Assembly: GCA_964246015.1 (NCBI GenBank)
Contig: CAXTPG010000006.1
Location: 1-64,000 of the forward strand
Direction: 5' to 3'
DNA length: 64,000 nucleotides
Source of the DNA: JBBROS01 sp964246015
GTDB lineage: Bacteria > Pseudomonadota > Alphaproteobacteria > Acetobacterales > Acetobacteraceae
The notes under the pieces were generated by a model. It worked only from the letters and a program-made list of their open reading frames with translations. It did not search any database and was not told where the DNA came from. Below, in pieces: positions 26,236 through 34,616 of the stretch (position 1 is the stretch's first letter; each line of letters begins with the position of its first letter). The translations under genes were made by a program, and so were the position numbers.

Positions 26236-26871
26236 TCATCGCCGCAGCACCGGGGCCGCCCCCCGCTTCTCCCATCCGGCCCGCTCCAGCTCCGGCGTGC
26301 TGCTCGCCTCCTCCGGCCAACCCAGGCAGAGATAGGCGACAAAACGCCACGTCGGCGGAACGTCGAGCGCCGAGAGCACGTCTGCGGGGTCCAGGATCGA
26401 AACCCAGCCGACCCCGACGTTCTCTGCCCGTGCCGTGAGCCACAGGGTGTGAACGGCGAGCACAGCGGAATAGGCCACGGTCTCCGGCTGCATGCGCCGG
26501 CCAAGCCCGTGACCCTGGGCCGGATCCGGATCGACGCAGACAGCCAGGTGGCACGGCGCATCCTCCAACCCGGCCAGCTTCAATCGGGCATAGAGGCCAC
26601 CACGATCCTCACCCTGAGCCGCCAGGGCCTCGGCGTTGCAGCGCTCGAAGCTTACACGGACCGCGTCGCGCCGGACCGGGTCATCGACCGTGATGAAGCG
26701 CCATGGCTGGCTCAGCCCGACCGACGGTGCCGTGTTGGCGACGTCGATCAGGTGGTCCAGCAGGCCGTCCGGCATAGGGTCGCGCCGAAAGCGGCGGACG
26801 TCCCGCCGCCACTCGAACAATTGTGCAAGCTGGTTCCGGAAGGTGGGGTCGAAGCGGGGGGGCGGCGTCAT
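26236..26871 (-). CDS. bluB: 5,6-dimethylbenzimidazole synthase
   Basis: 211 residues, nitroreductase fold. BluB cleaves reduced FMN with oxygen to make 5,6-dimethylbenzimidazole, the lower ligand of vitamin B12. Characteristic stretches are present: RRDVRRFRRDPMPDGLLDHL, APSVGLSQPWRFI, AENVGVGWVSILDP and VAYLCLGWPEE. Its ATG overlaps the stop of the phosphatase gene by four bases. Other cobalamin genes are absent from the window, and I see no cobalamin riboswitch upstream. It is the last gene of a run that may start at sdhC. Confidence 0.93.
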   Translation of the reverse strand: MTPPPRFDPTFRNQLAQLFEWRRDVRRFRRDPMPDGLLDHLIDVANTAPSVGLSQPWRFITVDDPVRRDAVRVSFERCNAEALAAQGEDRGGLYARLKLAGLEDAPCHLAVCVDPDPAQGHGLGRRMQPETVAYSAVLAVHTLWLTARAENVGVGWVSILDPADVLSALDVPPTWRFVAYLCLGWPEEASSTPELERAGWEKRGAAPVLRR

Positions 26872-27527
26872 TCCCGCCGCAGGACGTGGTCCGTGATGAA
26901 GCTGGCGAGTCCGTTTGCGACGAAATCGCGTTTCAGGCCGGCCTCGTCATACTCGTCCCGCACCCAGTCGGTGAACGCCATTCGCCCCTCTCCCTGCGCC
27001 GCATAGAGGTGGAAGAACGCATCCAGGATACCGGTGCGCGCCTGCTGCCAGTGCCCGAACCGCCATGAAAGCTGCTTCAGGGCCTGGGCTGCGGTGCCAC
27101 CATCGAACAGGATCGCGAGACCGCTCGCCAGCCCGGCCCGATCGGCGCCCGACTTGCAGTGCATCAGCGCCGGCCCGTCGAGAGTACCCCATATGTCATG
27201 GAAGCGCAGGATGCGGTCCCGGTGCGGCGCGCCGCGGCTTTCGAACGCCATGTCGATGTGGCGCAACCCCAGCCGCTCCGCGGCCTGCCGGGACAGCGCG
27301 TCCGAGCCGCAGAAGCGCCGCCCGCGCAGGTTGATGAGGGTGGTCAGCCCGAAGCGGCGCTTGGCGGCCGCAAGCTGCCCGGGGGTCGGGTGGTTGCTGC
27401 GATACAGGCGGCCCGGGATGACGGGCGCCATGTTGGTCCAGACCAGGCGGAACATCGCGTGGTCCACAAACAGGCTGTCGCGCCAGGCGGCGCCGCGCTG
27501 CGTCCCGATGTCGCCGCGGAAGGCCAT
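26868..27527 (-). CDS. dual-specificity/tyrosine phosphatase-like protein
   Basis: 219 residues. The PTP signature C-x5-R is HCKSGADRAG, with the preceding general-acid region in WGTLDGPALM. The segment YRSNHPTPGQLAAAKRRFGLTTLINLRG matches the N-terminal part of bacterial cyclin-type/DSP phosphatases. It is cytosolic with no signal peptide. The stop overlaps the bluB start and the gene starts 15 bases after the sdhB stop, so it sits inside a possible sdhCDAB-phosphatase-bluB transcript. Its substrate (protein, inositol or lipid phosphate) is unknown. Confidence 0.8.
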   Translation of the reverse strand: MAFRGDIGTQRGAAWRDSLFVDHAMFRLVWTNMAPVIPGRLYRSNHPTPGQLAAAKRRFGLTTLINLRGRRFCGSDALSRQAAERLGLRHIDMAFESRGAPHRDRILRFHDIWGTLDGPALMHCKSGADRAGLASGLAILFDGGTAAQALKQLSWRFGHWQQARTGILDAFFHLYAAQGEGRMAFTDWVRDEYDEAGLKRDFVANGLASFITDHVLRRE

Positions 27528-27542
27528 GGCCGCGCTAGCTGG

Positions 27543-28325
27543 TCATCCCTTCCGGTCCACGAGCAACTGCTTGATCTCGCCGATCGCCTGCGCCGGGTTC
27601 AGCCCCTTGGGGCAGGTCTGGGTGCAGTTCATGATCGTGTGGCAGCGATACAGCTTGTAGGGGTCCTCCAGCGCGTCCAGCCGGTCGCCCGTCGCCTCGT
27701 CACGGCTGTCGGCGATCCAGCGATAGGCCTGCAGCAGCACGGCCGGGCCCAGGTAGCGGTCGCCGTTCCACCAGTAGCTGGGGCAGGACGTCGTGCAGCA
27801 GAAGCACAGGATGCACTCCCACATGCCATCCAGCTTGCTGCGCTCCTCCTTGGATTGCAGCCGCTCGGCGTCCGGCGGCGGCGGCGTGTCGGCCTTGAGC
27901 CACGGCTCGACGCTGCGGAGCTGCGCGTAGGCTTGGCTCAGGTCCGGCACCAGGTCCTTCACGACCGCCATGTGCGGCAGCGGGTAGATCCGTACGTCGC
28001 CGGCCACGTCGTCATGCGCCTTGAGGCAGGCGAGCGTGTTGCCGCCGTCGATGTTCATCGCGCAGGACCCGCAGATCCCCTCCCGGCAGGACCGGCGGAA
28101 CGTGAGCGTCGGATCGACCTCGTTCTTGATGTAGATCAGCGCGTCGAGCACCATGGGCCCGACCAGGTCCATGTCCAGCTCATAGCTGTCGACGCGCGGG
28201 TTCTGCCCGTCATCGGGATTCCAGCGATAGATGCTGAACGTCTTGGTCCGGCTGGCGCCCGGCGCAGCCTTGTGCGTGGCGCCGGCGCCGATGCGGCTGT
28301 TCTTGGGCAGGGTGAAGGTGGCCAT
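27543..28325 (-). CDS. sdhB: succinate dehydrogenase iron-sulfur subunit
   Basis: 260 residues, the electron-transfer subunit of complex II. All three clusters are visible: [2Fe-2S] SCREGICGSCAMNIDG..AC, [4Fe-4S] CILCFCCTTSCPSYWW and [3Fe-4S] CHTIMNCTQTCPKGLNP. The start ATG lies eight bases after the sdhA stop. Acts at the inner face of the cytoplasmic membrane with SdhA, SdhC and SdhD, passing electrons from succinate to ubiquinone. Confidence 0.97.
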   Translation of the reverse strand: MATFTLPKNSRIGAGATHKAAPGASRTKTFSIYRWNPDDGQNPRVDSYELDMDLVGPMVLDALIYIKNEVDPTLTFRRSCREGICGSCAMNIDGGNTLACLKAHDDVAGDVRIYPLPHMAVVKDLVPDLSQAYAQLRSVEPWLKADTPPPPDAERLQSKEERSKLDGMWECILCFCCTTSCPSYWWNGDRYLGPAVLLQAYRWIADSRDEATGDRLDALEDPYKLYRCHTIMNCTQTCPKGLNPAQAIGEIKQLLVDRKG

Positions 28326-28333
28326 TTTCGTTC

Positions 28334-30145
28334 CTAGTACACCCGCTTCTTCGGCGGAAAAACGGAAACCTCGTTCGTCAGCGTCACCATCTTCACCTCT
28401 CGGTAACCCAGCTCCACGTCCCCCTTCTCGTCGCACCAGGCCAGCGTGTGCTTCATCCACGTCTCGTCGTCGCGGTCCGGGAAGTCGTCATGCGCGTGGG
28501 CGCCGCGGCTCTCCTGCCGGTTCTCCGCGCTGACCATCGTCGTCATCGCGTTGCCCATCAGATTGTCGAACTCCAGCGCCTCAACCAGGTCGCTGTTCCA
28601 CACCAGGCTGCGGTCGGACACGCTCATGTCCGCCATCCCCGACCACAGGCCCCGCATCTTGCCGACGCCTTCCTTCAGGCTGTCGCTGTTGCGGTACACG
28701 GCGGCGTGCTGCTGCATCACCTTTTGCAGCTCGTGCCGCATCGCACTGACCCGCGTGCCGCCCGTCGCATTCCGCGTCCGGTCGAACCGCGCCAGCGCGT
28801 TGTCGCCGGCGCCGGGGGGCAAGGGCGCCTGGGACGCGCCGGGCTTGATGATCTCCGCCGCCCGATGCGCCGCGGCCCGCCCGAACACCACCAGATCGAG
28901 CAGCGAGTTGGTGCCCAGCCGGTTCGCTCCGTGCACCGACACGCAGGCCGCCTCGCCCACCGCCATCAGCCCGGGGACGATCGCGTCGGGGTCCCGCGCG
29001 GTGGGGCGCAGCACCTCGGTGCGGTAGTTCGTGGGAATGCCGCCCATGTTGTAGTGGACGGTCGGCAGCACCGGGATCGGCTCCTTCGTCACGTCGACGC
29101 CGGCGAACACCTTCGCCGTCTCGCTGATCCCCGGCAGCCGCTCGTGCAGCAGCTCGGCGCCCAGATGCTCCAGATGCAGGTGGATGTGGTCCTTGTTCGG
29201 TCCCACGCCCCGGCCCGCGTTGATCTCCAGCGTCATGCTGCGGCTCACCACGTCACGGCTGGCCAGGTCCTTCGCGGTCGGCGCATAGCGCTCCATGAAC
29301 CGCTCGCCCTCGGAGTTGGTGAGGTAGCCCCCCTCCCCCCGGCTGCCCTCGGTGATCAGGCAGCCCGAACCGTAGATGCCGGTGGGGTGGAACTGCACGA
29401 ACTCCATGTCCTGCATCGGGATGCCGGCACGGATCGCCATCCCGTTGCCGTCGCCGGTGCACGTATGCGCGCTGGTGCACGAGAAGTAGGCACGCCCGTA
29501 CCCGCCCGTCGCCAGCACCACGGACTGCGCGCGGAACCGGTGCATCGTCCCGTCATCCAGCGACCAGGCCATCACGCCGCGGCACGCGCCGTCCTCGTCC
29601 ATGATCAGGTCGAGGGCGATGTATTCGACGAAGAACTCGACCTCGTGCTTCAGGCTCTGCTGATACAGGGTGTGCAGGATGGCGTGTCCGGTGCGGTCGG
29701 CGGCGGCGCAGGCGCGCATGGCCGGGGTCTTGCCGTACTCCTTCATGTGGCCGCCGAAGGGGCGCTGATAGATGCGCCCGTCCTCGGTCCGGCTGAACGG
29801 CACGCCGTAATGCTCCAGCTCGTACACGGCCGGGATCGCCTCCCGGCACATGTATTCGATGGCGTCCTGGTCGCCCAGCCAGTCCGACCCTTTCACGGTG
29901 TCGTACATGTGCCAGCGCCAATCGTCCTCGCCCATGTTGCCCAGCGCGGCGCCGATGCCGCCCTGCGCCGCGACGGTGTGGCTGCGCGTGGGGAACACCT
30001 TCGTCAGGCACGCCGTCCGCAGCCCCGCCGCCCCCATCCCCAACGTCGCGCGCAGCCCGGCCCCGCCGGCGCCCACCACCACCACGTCATACGTGTGGTC
30101 GATGACCGTATACGCCCGGCCCGCCGGATTGGAGATCGCGTTCAT
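28334..30145 (-). CDS. sdhA: succinate dehydrogenase flavoprotein subunit
   Basis: 603 residues, normal length. FAD-binding N-terminus DVVVVGAGGAGLRA, the covalent-FAD histidine in SHTVAAQGGI, HPTGIYGSGCLITEG in the active site, and R residues in GANRLGTNSLLDLVVFGRA are all seen. It oxidises succinate to fumarate in the TCA cycle. The gene lies ten bases after sdhD in the order sdhC-sdhD-sdhA-sdhB. Confidence 0.97.
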   Translation of the reverse strand: MNAISNPAGRAYTVIDHTYDVVVVGAGGAGLRATLGMGAAGLRTACLTKVFPTRSHTVAAQGGIGAALGNMGEDDWRWHMYDTVKGSDWLGDQDAIEYMCREAIPAVYELEHYGVPFSRTEDGRIYQRPFGGHMKEYGKTPAMRACAAADRTGHAILHTLYQQSLKHEVEFFVEYIALDLIMDEDGACRGVMAWSLDDGTMHRFRAQSVVLATGGYGRAYFSCTSAHTCTGDGNGMAIRAGIPMQDMEFVQFHPTGIYGSGCLITEGSRGEGGYLTNSEGERFMERYAPTAKDLASRDVVSRSMTLEINAGRGVGPNKDHIHLHLEHLGAELLHERLPGISETAKVFAGVDVTKEPIPVLPTVHYNMGGIPTNYRTEVLRPTARDPDAIVPGLMAVGEAACVSVHGANRLGTNSLLDLVVFGRAAAHRAAEIIKPGASQAPLPPGAGDNALARFDRTRNATGGTRVSAMRHELQKVMQQHAAVYRNSDSLKEGVGKMRGLWSGMADMSVSDRSLVWNSDLVEALEFDNLMGNAMTTMVSAENRQESRGAHAHDDFPDRDDETWMKHTLAWCDEKGDVELGYREVKMVTLTNEVSVFPPKKRVY

Positions 30146-30155
30146 GTCCCGTCCC

Positions 30156-30554
30156 TCACCAAAGCGCCAGCTTCAACACGGCCAGCGCCGCCAACAATCC
30201 CAGCAGCCCGCAGGCCGCCTTCGTCAAAAGGATGCCGATCGTCATCGCCCACTTCGCGTTCACATAGTCTTCCAGCACGACCTGGATGCCCAGCGCCATG
30301 TGGTGGAACGTCATGCCGATCAAGGCCAGCAGCAGCGCCGCGTTCCACGGCCGCCCCGCCCAGATCACCACATCCTCCTGATGCGCGCCCACCAGCCGCA
30401 GCATGCTGAACACGAACCACAGCGTCAGCGGCACGAGCGCGATCGCCGTCACCCGCTCCGCATACCAGTGATGCACGCCGGACTTCGCGGACCCTGTCCC
30501 GCGCACGCGCCCCAACTGGCTGCGCCGCACCTGGATCGAAAGTGGTTGCTCCAT
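30156..30554 (-). CDS. sdhD: succinate dehydrogenase membrane anchor subunit
   Basis: 132 residues with three hydrophobic segments. HHMALGIQVVLEDYV carries the haem-ligand histidine and the quinone-site region, and GVHHWYAERVTAIALVPLTLWF is the usual first helix with its conserved arginine. The start MEQPLSIQ is five bases after the sdhC stop; longer upstream starts read through sdhC sequence and are rejected. Confidence 0.93.
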   Translation of the reverse strand: MEQPLSIQVRRSQLGRVRGTGSAKSGVHHWYAERVTAIALVPLTLWFVFSMLRLVGAHQEDVVIWAGRPWNAALLLALIGMTFHHMALGIQVVLEDYVNAKWAMTIGILLTKAACGLLGLLAALAVLKLALW

Positions 30555-30559
30555 CGCCC

Positions 30560-30997
30560 TCAACCCCGCAACAGCACCAGGCCCACGACCCACACCAGGA
30601 TGGTGCAGACCGCGGTCGCGATGATCGCCGCCCAGCCCGTCATGTGGGTGCGCTCAAGCTCGAACCCCCATCCCGCGTCCCAGGCCAGATGCCGCAGACC
30701 CCCGAAGAAGTGGTAGAACAACGACGCCGTCCAGCCGAACAGCATGAACAGCCCGACCGGCGAGCCGATGAACCACTGCACCCGGTCGAACGCCTGCGGT
30801 CCCGTCGCGGCCGCCACCAGCCACCACACCAGCAGGATGGTGCCCGCCGATGCCGCCAGCCCCGTCACCCGGTTCATGATGGACAGGATGGACGTCAACT
30901 GCGGCCGGTACACCTGCAGGTGCGGCGACAGCGGTCGGCGCACCAGGCGCCCGTCGCTGGCGTGCGCCACCATCAGCGCGTCGCGGACTTCTTTCAT
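30560..30997 (-). CDS. sdhC: succinate dehydrogenase cytochrome b556 subunit
   Basis: 145 residues. The family signature RPLSPHLQVYRPQLTSILSIMNRVTG is complete, three helices follow, and the haem ligand is in LFYHFFGGLRHLAWD. The start ATG has GGAGCAGCG directly before it; a longer frame opens at 31102 but that part has no homology to the family. First gene of the operon; the 108-base gap upstream should hold the promoter, but I see no convincing -35/-10 pair. Confidence 0.95.
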   Translation of the reverse strand: MKEVRDALMVAHASDGRLVRRPLSPHLQVYRPQLTSILSIMNRVTGLAASAGTILLVWWLVAAATGPQAFDRVQWFIGSPVGLFMLFGWTASLFYHFFGGLRHLAWDAGWGFELERTHMTGWAAIIATAVCTILVWVVGLVLLRG

Positions 30998-31105
30998 CGC
31001 TGCTCCGGTCCTGGCGGTCTCTGTCGTCCCGCCGTTCGTATCGGCAGACGTGGGCAGGGTCAACGAGAGTGCAACCGCACTGCACCATTCCGTGGCATGC
31101 AATGC

Positions 31106-31507
31106 TCAGCCGCCGCGCATCTGGATCAGTTCACGCCGGCGCGTGGCGAGCGTGGTCGCTATCCGAACCAACTCGTCCTGCAACGCGGGCGGGGCGATGG
31201 CGATGATCCCCGGACTTGCATGCCCAAGGTCCGGGAACCAGGCCGCAGTCAGTGGCAGGTTCGCGAGTATGTCGAGCCGCATGACAAAGGCCCGCGACTG
31301 GTTGAGGTCCGCCGCTTCCGCGATGGTGAAAAATCGCGCGCCGTGCGGCAACGGGACGCCTGTGGGCCAGGGCTGGGACGTGGTGTAGGCGACGATGACC
31401 CGCGACCCCGCTCCGGTGAGAATGTAGCCGATGTGGATCGGCCCGGGACTGCGGGGCGCCTCATGGGTCGGGAACAACACGCGTGCGAACGCACCTGGGG
31501 GCAGCAC
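31106..31507 (-). CDS. putative toxin of a two-gene module (MazF/PemK-like)
   Basis: 133 residues. The N-terminal half (RVLFPTHEAPRSPGPIHIGYILTG, then SRVIVAYTTSQPW) resembles the opening strands of MazF/PemK endoribonucleases, where a promoter-proximal partner gene encodes the antitoxin. The similarity is weak and the key arginine cannot be placed with confidence. It starts six bases after the stop of the ribbon-helix-helix gene, the spacing expected for a toxin-antitoxin operon. If not a toxin, it is an unknown protein coregulated with that DNA-binding protein. Confidence 0.5.
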   Translation of the reverse strand: MLPPGAFARVLFPTHEAPRSPGPIHIGYILTGAGSRVIVAYTTSQPWPTGVPLPHGARFFTIAEAADLNQSRAFVMRLDILANLPLTAAWFPDLGHASPGIIAIAPPALQDELVRIATTLATRRRELIQMRGG

Positions 31508-31513
31508 GGCCCG

Positions 31514-31843
31514 TCAATCGAGACCGGGGATGGACCACAACTCGACGGTCAGCGCCTGGCGCCTCGCATACGCGTCGTCCGACTCGCCTTCGCTACGCTG
31601 CACGTCGGATGGCTCGATCGGCGACGGGGGGCCAGGGGCGACGAACATCGTGATCACACGGGAGGCCTCGTCGCGCATGGCCATATCCCTGGCCAGGGTG
31701 GTTTCGACGTAGTTGGTCAGGCTGCGGTTGTCGGCAGCAGCGAGCGCCTGCAACCGCTTGGCCTGCTCGGGATCAAGCCGCACGGTGATCGCAACCTTCG
31801 CGGACCCCCGGGGAATCGAACGGTTGCCGGACACGTTTGGCAT
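31514..31843 (-). CDS. ribbon-helix-helix DNA-binding protein, putative antitoxin
   Basis: 109 residues. Residues about 16-52 (KVAITVRLDPEQAKRLQAL then NRSLTNYVETTLARDM) are a clear ribbon-helix-helix module: a beta strand followed by two helices. The C-terminal half is Pro/Glu/Asp-rich and probably disordered until it binds a partner, as in antitoxins. It is transcribed first in the pair and probably represses its own promoter; a TTGCA-N6-TGCAA repeat lies about 20 bases upstream of its start. Confidence 0.65.
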   Translation of the reverse strand: MPNVSGNRSIPRGSAKVAITVRLDPEQAKRLQALAAADNRSLTNYVETTLARDMAMRDEASRVITMFVAPGPPSPIEPSDVQRSEGESDDAYARRQALTVELWSIPGLD

Positions 31844-31862
31844 CCGAACAAGATGATGCGTT

Positions 31863-31878
31863 TTGCAAGAGAATGCAA
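31863..31878. promoter_or_regulatory. inverted repeat in front of the ribbon-helix-helix gene
   Basis: TTGCA (31863-31867) and TGCAA (31874-31878) are inverted around six bases within the 99-base divergent gap between the antitoxin-like gene and the acyl-CoA dehydrogenase. The size fits an RHH dimer-of-dimers site. Function is inferred. Confidence 0.4.
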
Positions 31879-31942
31879 GCAGCCGTCCCGCCTTGGCAGA
31901 CCCCCGTCAAACCGGCTTAGCTCCATCCCCGAAGGAGCAACG

Positions 31943-33157
31943 ATGCCTCTCACCCCAGCCCAGACCCGCATCGCCGCCCTCGCCGACGGCCTCGCCGCAT
32001 GCTTCGCCGCCCGCGCGCCCGCGCTGGAACAGGGCGGCGGCTTCCCCCACCAGGACTGGGCCGACCTGCACGAAAGCGGCTACCTCCGCCTCGTCATCCC
32101 CCGCGAGCACGGGGGCGACGGCGCCTCCGTCCTCGACATGGTCATCGCGCAGGAACGCCTCGCCCGCGGCAACGCCAGCACAGCCCTCGGCGCCGCCATG
32201 CTCATCAGCGTCCTCGGCCGGGCCATCGAGCTGCAGTCCTGGCCCGCCCCGGTCCTCGCCGAAATCTGCCGCGACCTTGCGGCCCACGGCGGCGGCATCA
32301 ACAACTGCGTCACCGAAACCGAACTCGGCAGCGTCTCCCGCGGCGGCACACCCGCGGCCCGGGCCGAGCGCACCGAGGGCGGCTGGCTCGTCTCCGCCCA
32401 CAAGATCTTCGTCACCGCCGCCCCCGCCCTCCGCTTCCTCGTCACCGGGGTCGTCCTCCCGCTCGACGACGCGGCCCCCCGCGGCGCCACCGCCAGCGCC
32501 ATCATCCGCGCCCCGGCCCAGGGCCTGCGCATAGAACCCACCTGGCGCAACAGCCTCGCCCTTCGTAGCGCCGGCAACGACGACGTGTTCTTCGACCGCG
32601 TCTTCGTCCCGGACGACTGGATGGTCGAACGCAACCCCATCGGCGTGCCGAAAGCCTCGGGGCCAGGCGCGAACCCCTGGGCCCTGCCGCTCGCCGCCGT
32701 CTACCTCGGCATCGGCCAGGCCGCGCTGGAGGCCGCCTGCGACTACGCCCGCAGCCGCACGCCCCCCGCCCTCGCCGGCGCCCCCATAGCCTCCGCGCCC
32801 CACGTCCAGCAATGGATCGGCTCCATGCAGATCGCGCTCGACGCCGCCCGCACCGTGCTGCGCGACACCGCCCGCGCCTGGGACGAGGACCCCGAACGCC
32901 GTCCCGCCACCGCCGCCCGCATCGCGACCGCCAAATACCTGTGCACCAATGCCGCCTGCACCGTCACCGAAACCGCGCTGCGCGTCGCCGGCGGCTTCAG
33001 CCTGACGCCCGATCTGCCGCTGGAGCGCTACTTCCGCGACGCACGCGCCGGGCTGTTCGCCCCGCCGCAGGACGACCTGGCCCTGGGTATCGCCGGACGC
33101 GCCGCCCTCGCCGCCCGGGCCGCCGAGGCGCAATCCCTGTCCCAGGCCGCCGAATGA
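31943..33157 (+). CDS. acyl-CoA dehydrogenase family flavoprotein
   Basis: 404 residues with the N-terminal helical, middle beta and C-terminal helical layout of the family. Typical stretches are RLVIPREHGGDGASVLDMV, NNCVTETELGSVSRGG, GGWLVSAHKIFVTAAP and LERYFRDARAGLFAPPQDD. The catalytic glutamate typical of acyl-CoA dehydrogenases is not obvious, so it may be one of the oxygen-using or desulfurising members (DszC/monooxygenase-like). GAAGGAGCAACG precedes the ATG. First gene of a plus-strand run to 40461, and its stop overlaps the VOC gene by four bases. Confidence 0.82.
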   Translation: MPLTPAQTRIAALADGLAACFAARAPALEQGGGFPHQDWADLHESGYLRLVIPREHGGDGASVLDMVIAQERLARGNASTALGAAMLISVLGRAIELQSWPAPVLAEICRDLAAHGGGINNCVTETELGSVSRGGTPAARAERTEGGWLVSAHKIFVTAAPALRFLVTGVVLPLDDAAPRGATASAIIRAPAQGLRIEPTWRNSLALRSAGNDDVFFDRVFVPDDWMVERNPIGVPKASGPGANPWALPLAAVYLGIGQAALEAACDYARSRTPPALAGAPIASAPHVQQWIGSMQIALDAARTVLRDTARAWDEDPERRPATAARIATAKYLCTNAACTVTETALRVAGGFSLTPDLPLERYFRDARAGLFAPPQDDLALGIAGRAALAARAAEAQSLSQAAE

Positions 33158-33942
33158 CCCTCCCCATTCCCCTCCCCATTCCCCTCATCGACCACGTCAT
33201 CGTCAACGCCCGCGACGGGCTGGACGACGCCGCCACGCTCTGGACCCGCCTCGGCTTCACCCTCACGCCCCGCGGCCACCACACCCTGGGGTCCAGCAAC
33301 AACCTGGCCATCCTCGGCACCGACTACATCGAATTGCTGGGCGTCCAGCCCGGCGCCCAGCGCACCGACGTGCTCGACTGGCCCGCCGGCCTCAACGGCC
33401 TCGTGTTCAAGACGCTGGACAGCGACGGCGTCCACGCGGCACTCGCGGCCGCCGGCGCGCCCGTGCTGCCGCCCCAGGCCTTCTCCCGCCCCGTCGACAT
33501 GGGCGACGGCACCGCTCGCGACGCCGCCTTCCGCACCGTCCGCATCGCCCGCGACGCCGTGCCCGCCGGCCGGATGTTCTTCTGCCACCATATGACGCCC
33601 GAACTTGTCTGGCACGACCCCTGGCGCCGCCACGCCAACGGCGCCATCGGCATCGCGGGCTTCGGCATCACGGCACCCGACCCCGGCCTCTACGCCGACC
33701 TGTTCACCCGCCTGTTCGGCCCCGCTGCCATCCGGCGCGACGGCGCCGCGGTCACGCTGCTGGCCGGCCTCGCCACCGTGACCGTCACGCAGGCGCCCAC
33801 CCATGTCATGACCTCCCTCACCCTCCGCACCGCCTCGCTCGCCATGGCCCGGACCGCGCTGGCCTCGTCCGGCCTGCCGCACCACCCCGACCACGCCGCC
33901 ATTCCGCTCCCCGGCGGCTTCTCCCTCGTCTTCGTCGAATAG
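33154..33942 (+). CDS. VOC-superfamily (glyoxalase-like) protein
   Basis: 262 residues with two glyoxalase-type modules: LIDHVIVNARDGLDDAATLW with LGFTLTPRGHHTLGSSNN, then a second from about residue 165 (GIAGFGITAPDPGLYADLF). H14 and a glutamate in DYIELLGV fit metal-binding positions. The family covers dioxygenases, isomerases and resistance proteins; the reaction is not determinable. Coupled to the acyl-CoA dehydrogenase gene by ATGA overlap. The protein starts with a repeated PIPLPIPL that may be partly leader. Confidence 0.72.
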   Translation: MTLPIPLPIPLIDHVIVNARDGLDDAATLWTRLGFTLTPRGHHTLGSSNNLAILGTDYIELLGVQPGAQRTDVLDWPAGLNGLVFKTLDSDGVHAALAAAGAPVLPPQAFSRPVDMGDGTARDAAFRTVRIARDAVPAGRMFFCHHMTPELVWHDPWRRHANGAIGIAGFGITAPDPGLYADLFTRLFGPAAIRRDGAAVTLLAGLATVTVTQAPTHVMTSLTLRTASLAMARTALASSGLPHHPDHAAIPLPGGFSLVFVE

Positions 33943-33950
33943 GACCCGCC

Positions 33951-34613
33951 ATGCTCCGAACGGCAATCTGCCTCGTGTTGCTGACCGCCGGCGCCGCCCG
34001 CGCGCAACTCCCCCCGGCCACGCAGAACGCCGCAGCGCTCGAGCAGGCGCTGCGGAACTTCCCGCCCCTCATCGTCGGCGGCAACGTCCAGGCCGTCCTC
34101 GCGCCCGGCGAGGTCATCCCGAAAAGCTGCCCCAACCCCGGCTCCAAGGTCGAGACCAAGGGCGGCCCCACCTTCGAATACCTCGGCGCCAGCCCCACCA
34201 ACCCCGACCTCTGCCTGATGCGCGTCGGCGGCGAACCGCTGGAGGCCTGGTACGGCATCTGGGCCACCGCCTGGCCCGGCGCCGACTTCGCCTACCGCGC
34301 CCTGCAGCGCGTCATCCGCAGCCGCACCGGCGACGTCGTGGGCTTCGACGTCGTGCCCGCCCCCGGATACGCCTATCACGACCTGATCCGGCACGAGGGC
34401 GTCGAGGACATCAACCTCCGCGGCACCACCTACAAGGCGCTGAAGCTCGCGCATTACCGGGAGGGTTTCGACGGCAACACCTATCGCTCCGTCAGCACCA
34501 TCTGGAAGGACGTCGAGACCGGGCTGCTGATCTACGGCACCTATCAGCACATCGCCGGCCGGCCCGAACTGGACGACCCGCTGATCCCCACGGCCATCGT
34601 CCCGGCCAACTGA
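33951..34613 (+). CDS. secreted protein, unknown function
   Basis: 220 residues with a signal peptide (MLRTAICLVLLTAGAARA, cleavage after residue 18). The mature part has CPNPGSK and CLMRVGGE cysteines that could pair, and a conserved-looking DFAYRALQRVIRSRTGDVVGFDVV stretch. I do not recognise the family. It begins eight bases after the VOC gene and ends three bases before the debranching-enzyme gene, so it belongs to the same operon and acts in the periplasm. Confidence 0.65.
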   Translation: MLRTAICLVLLTAGAARAQLPPATQNAAALEQALRNFPPLIVGGNVQAVLAPGEVIPKSCPNPGSKVETKGGPTFEYLGASPTNPDLCLMRVGGEPLEAWYGIWATAWPGADFAYRALQRVIRSRTGDVVGFDVVPAPGYAYHDLIRHEGVEDINLRGTTYKALKLAHYREGFDGNTYRSVSTIWKDVETGLLIYGTYQHIAGRPELDDPLIPTAIVPAN

Positions 34614-34616
34614 GCC

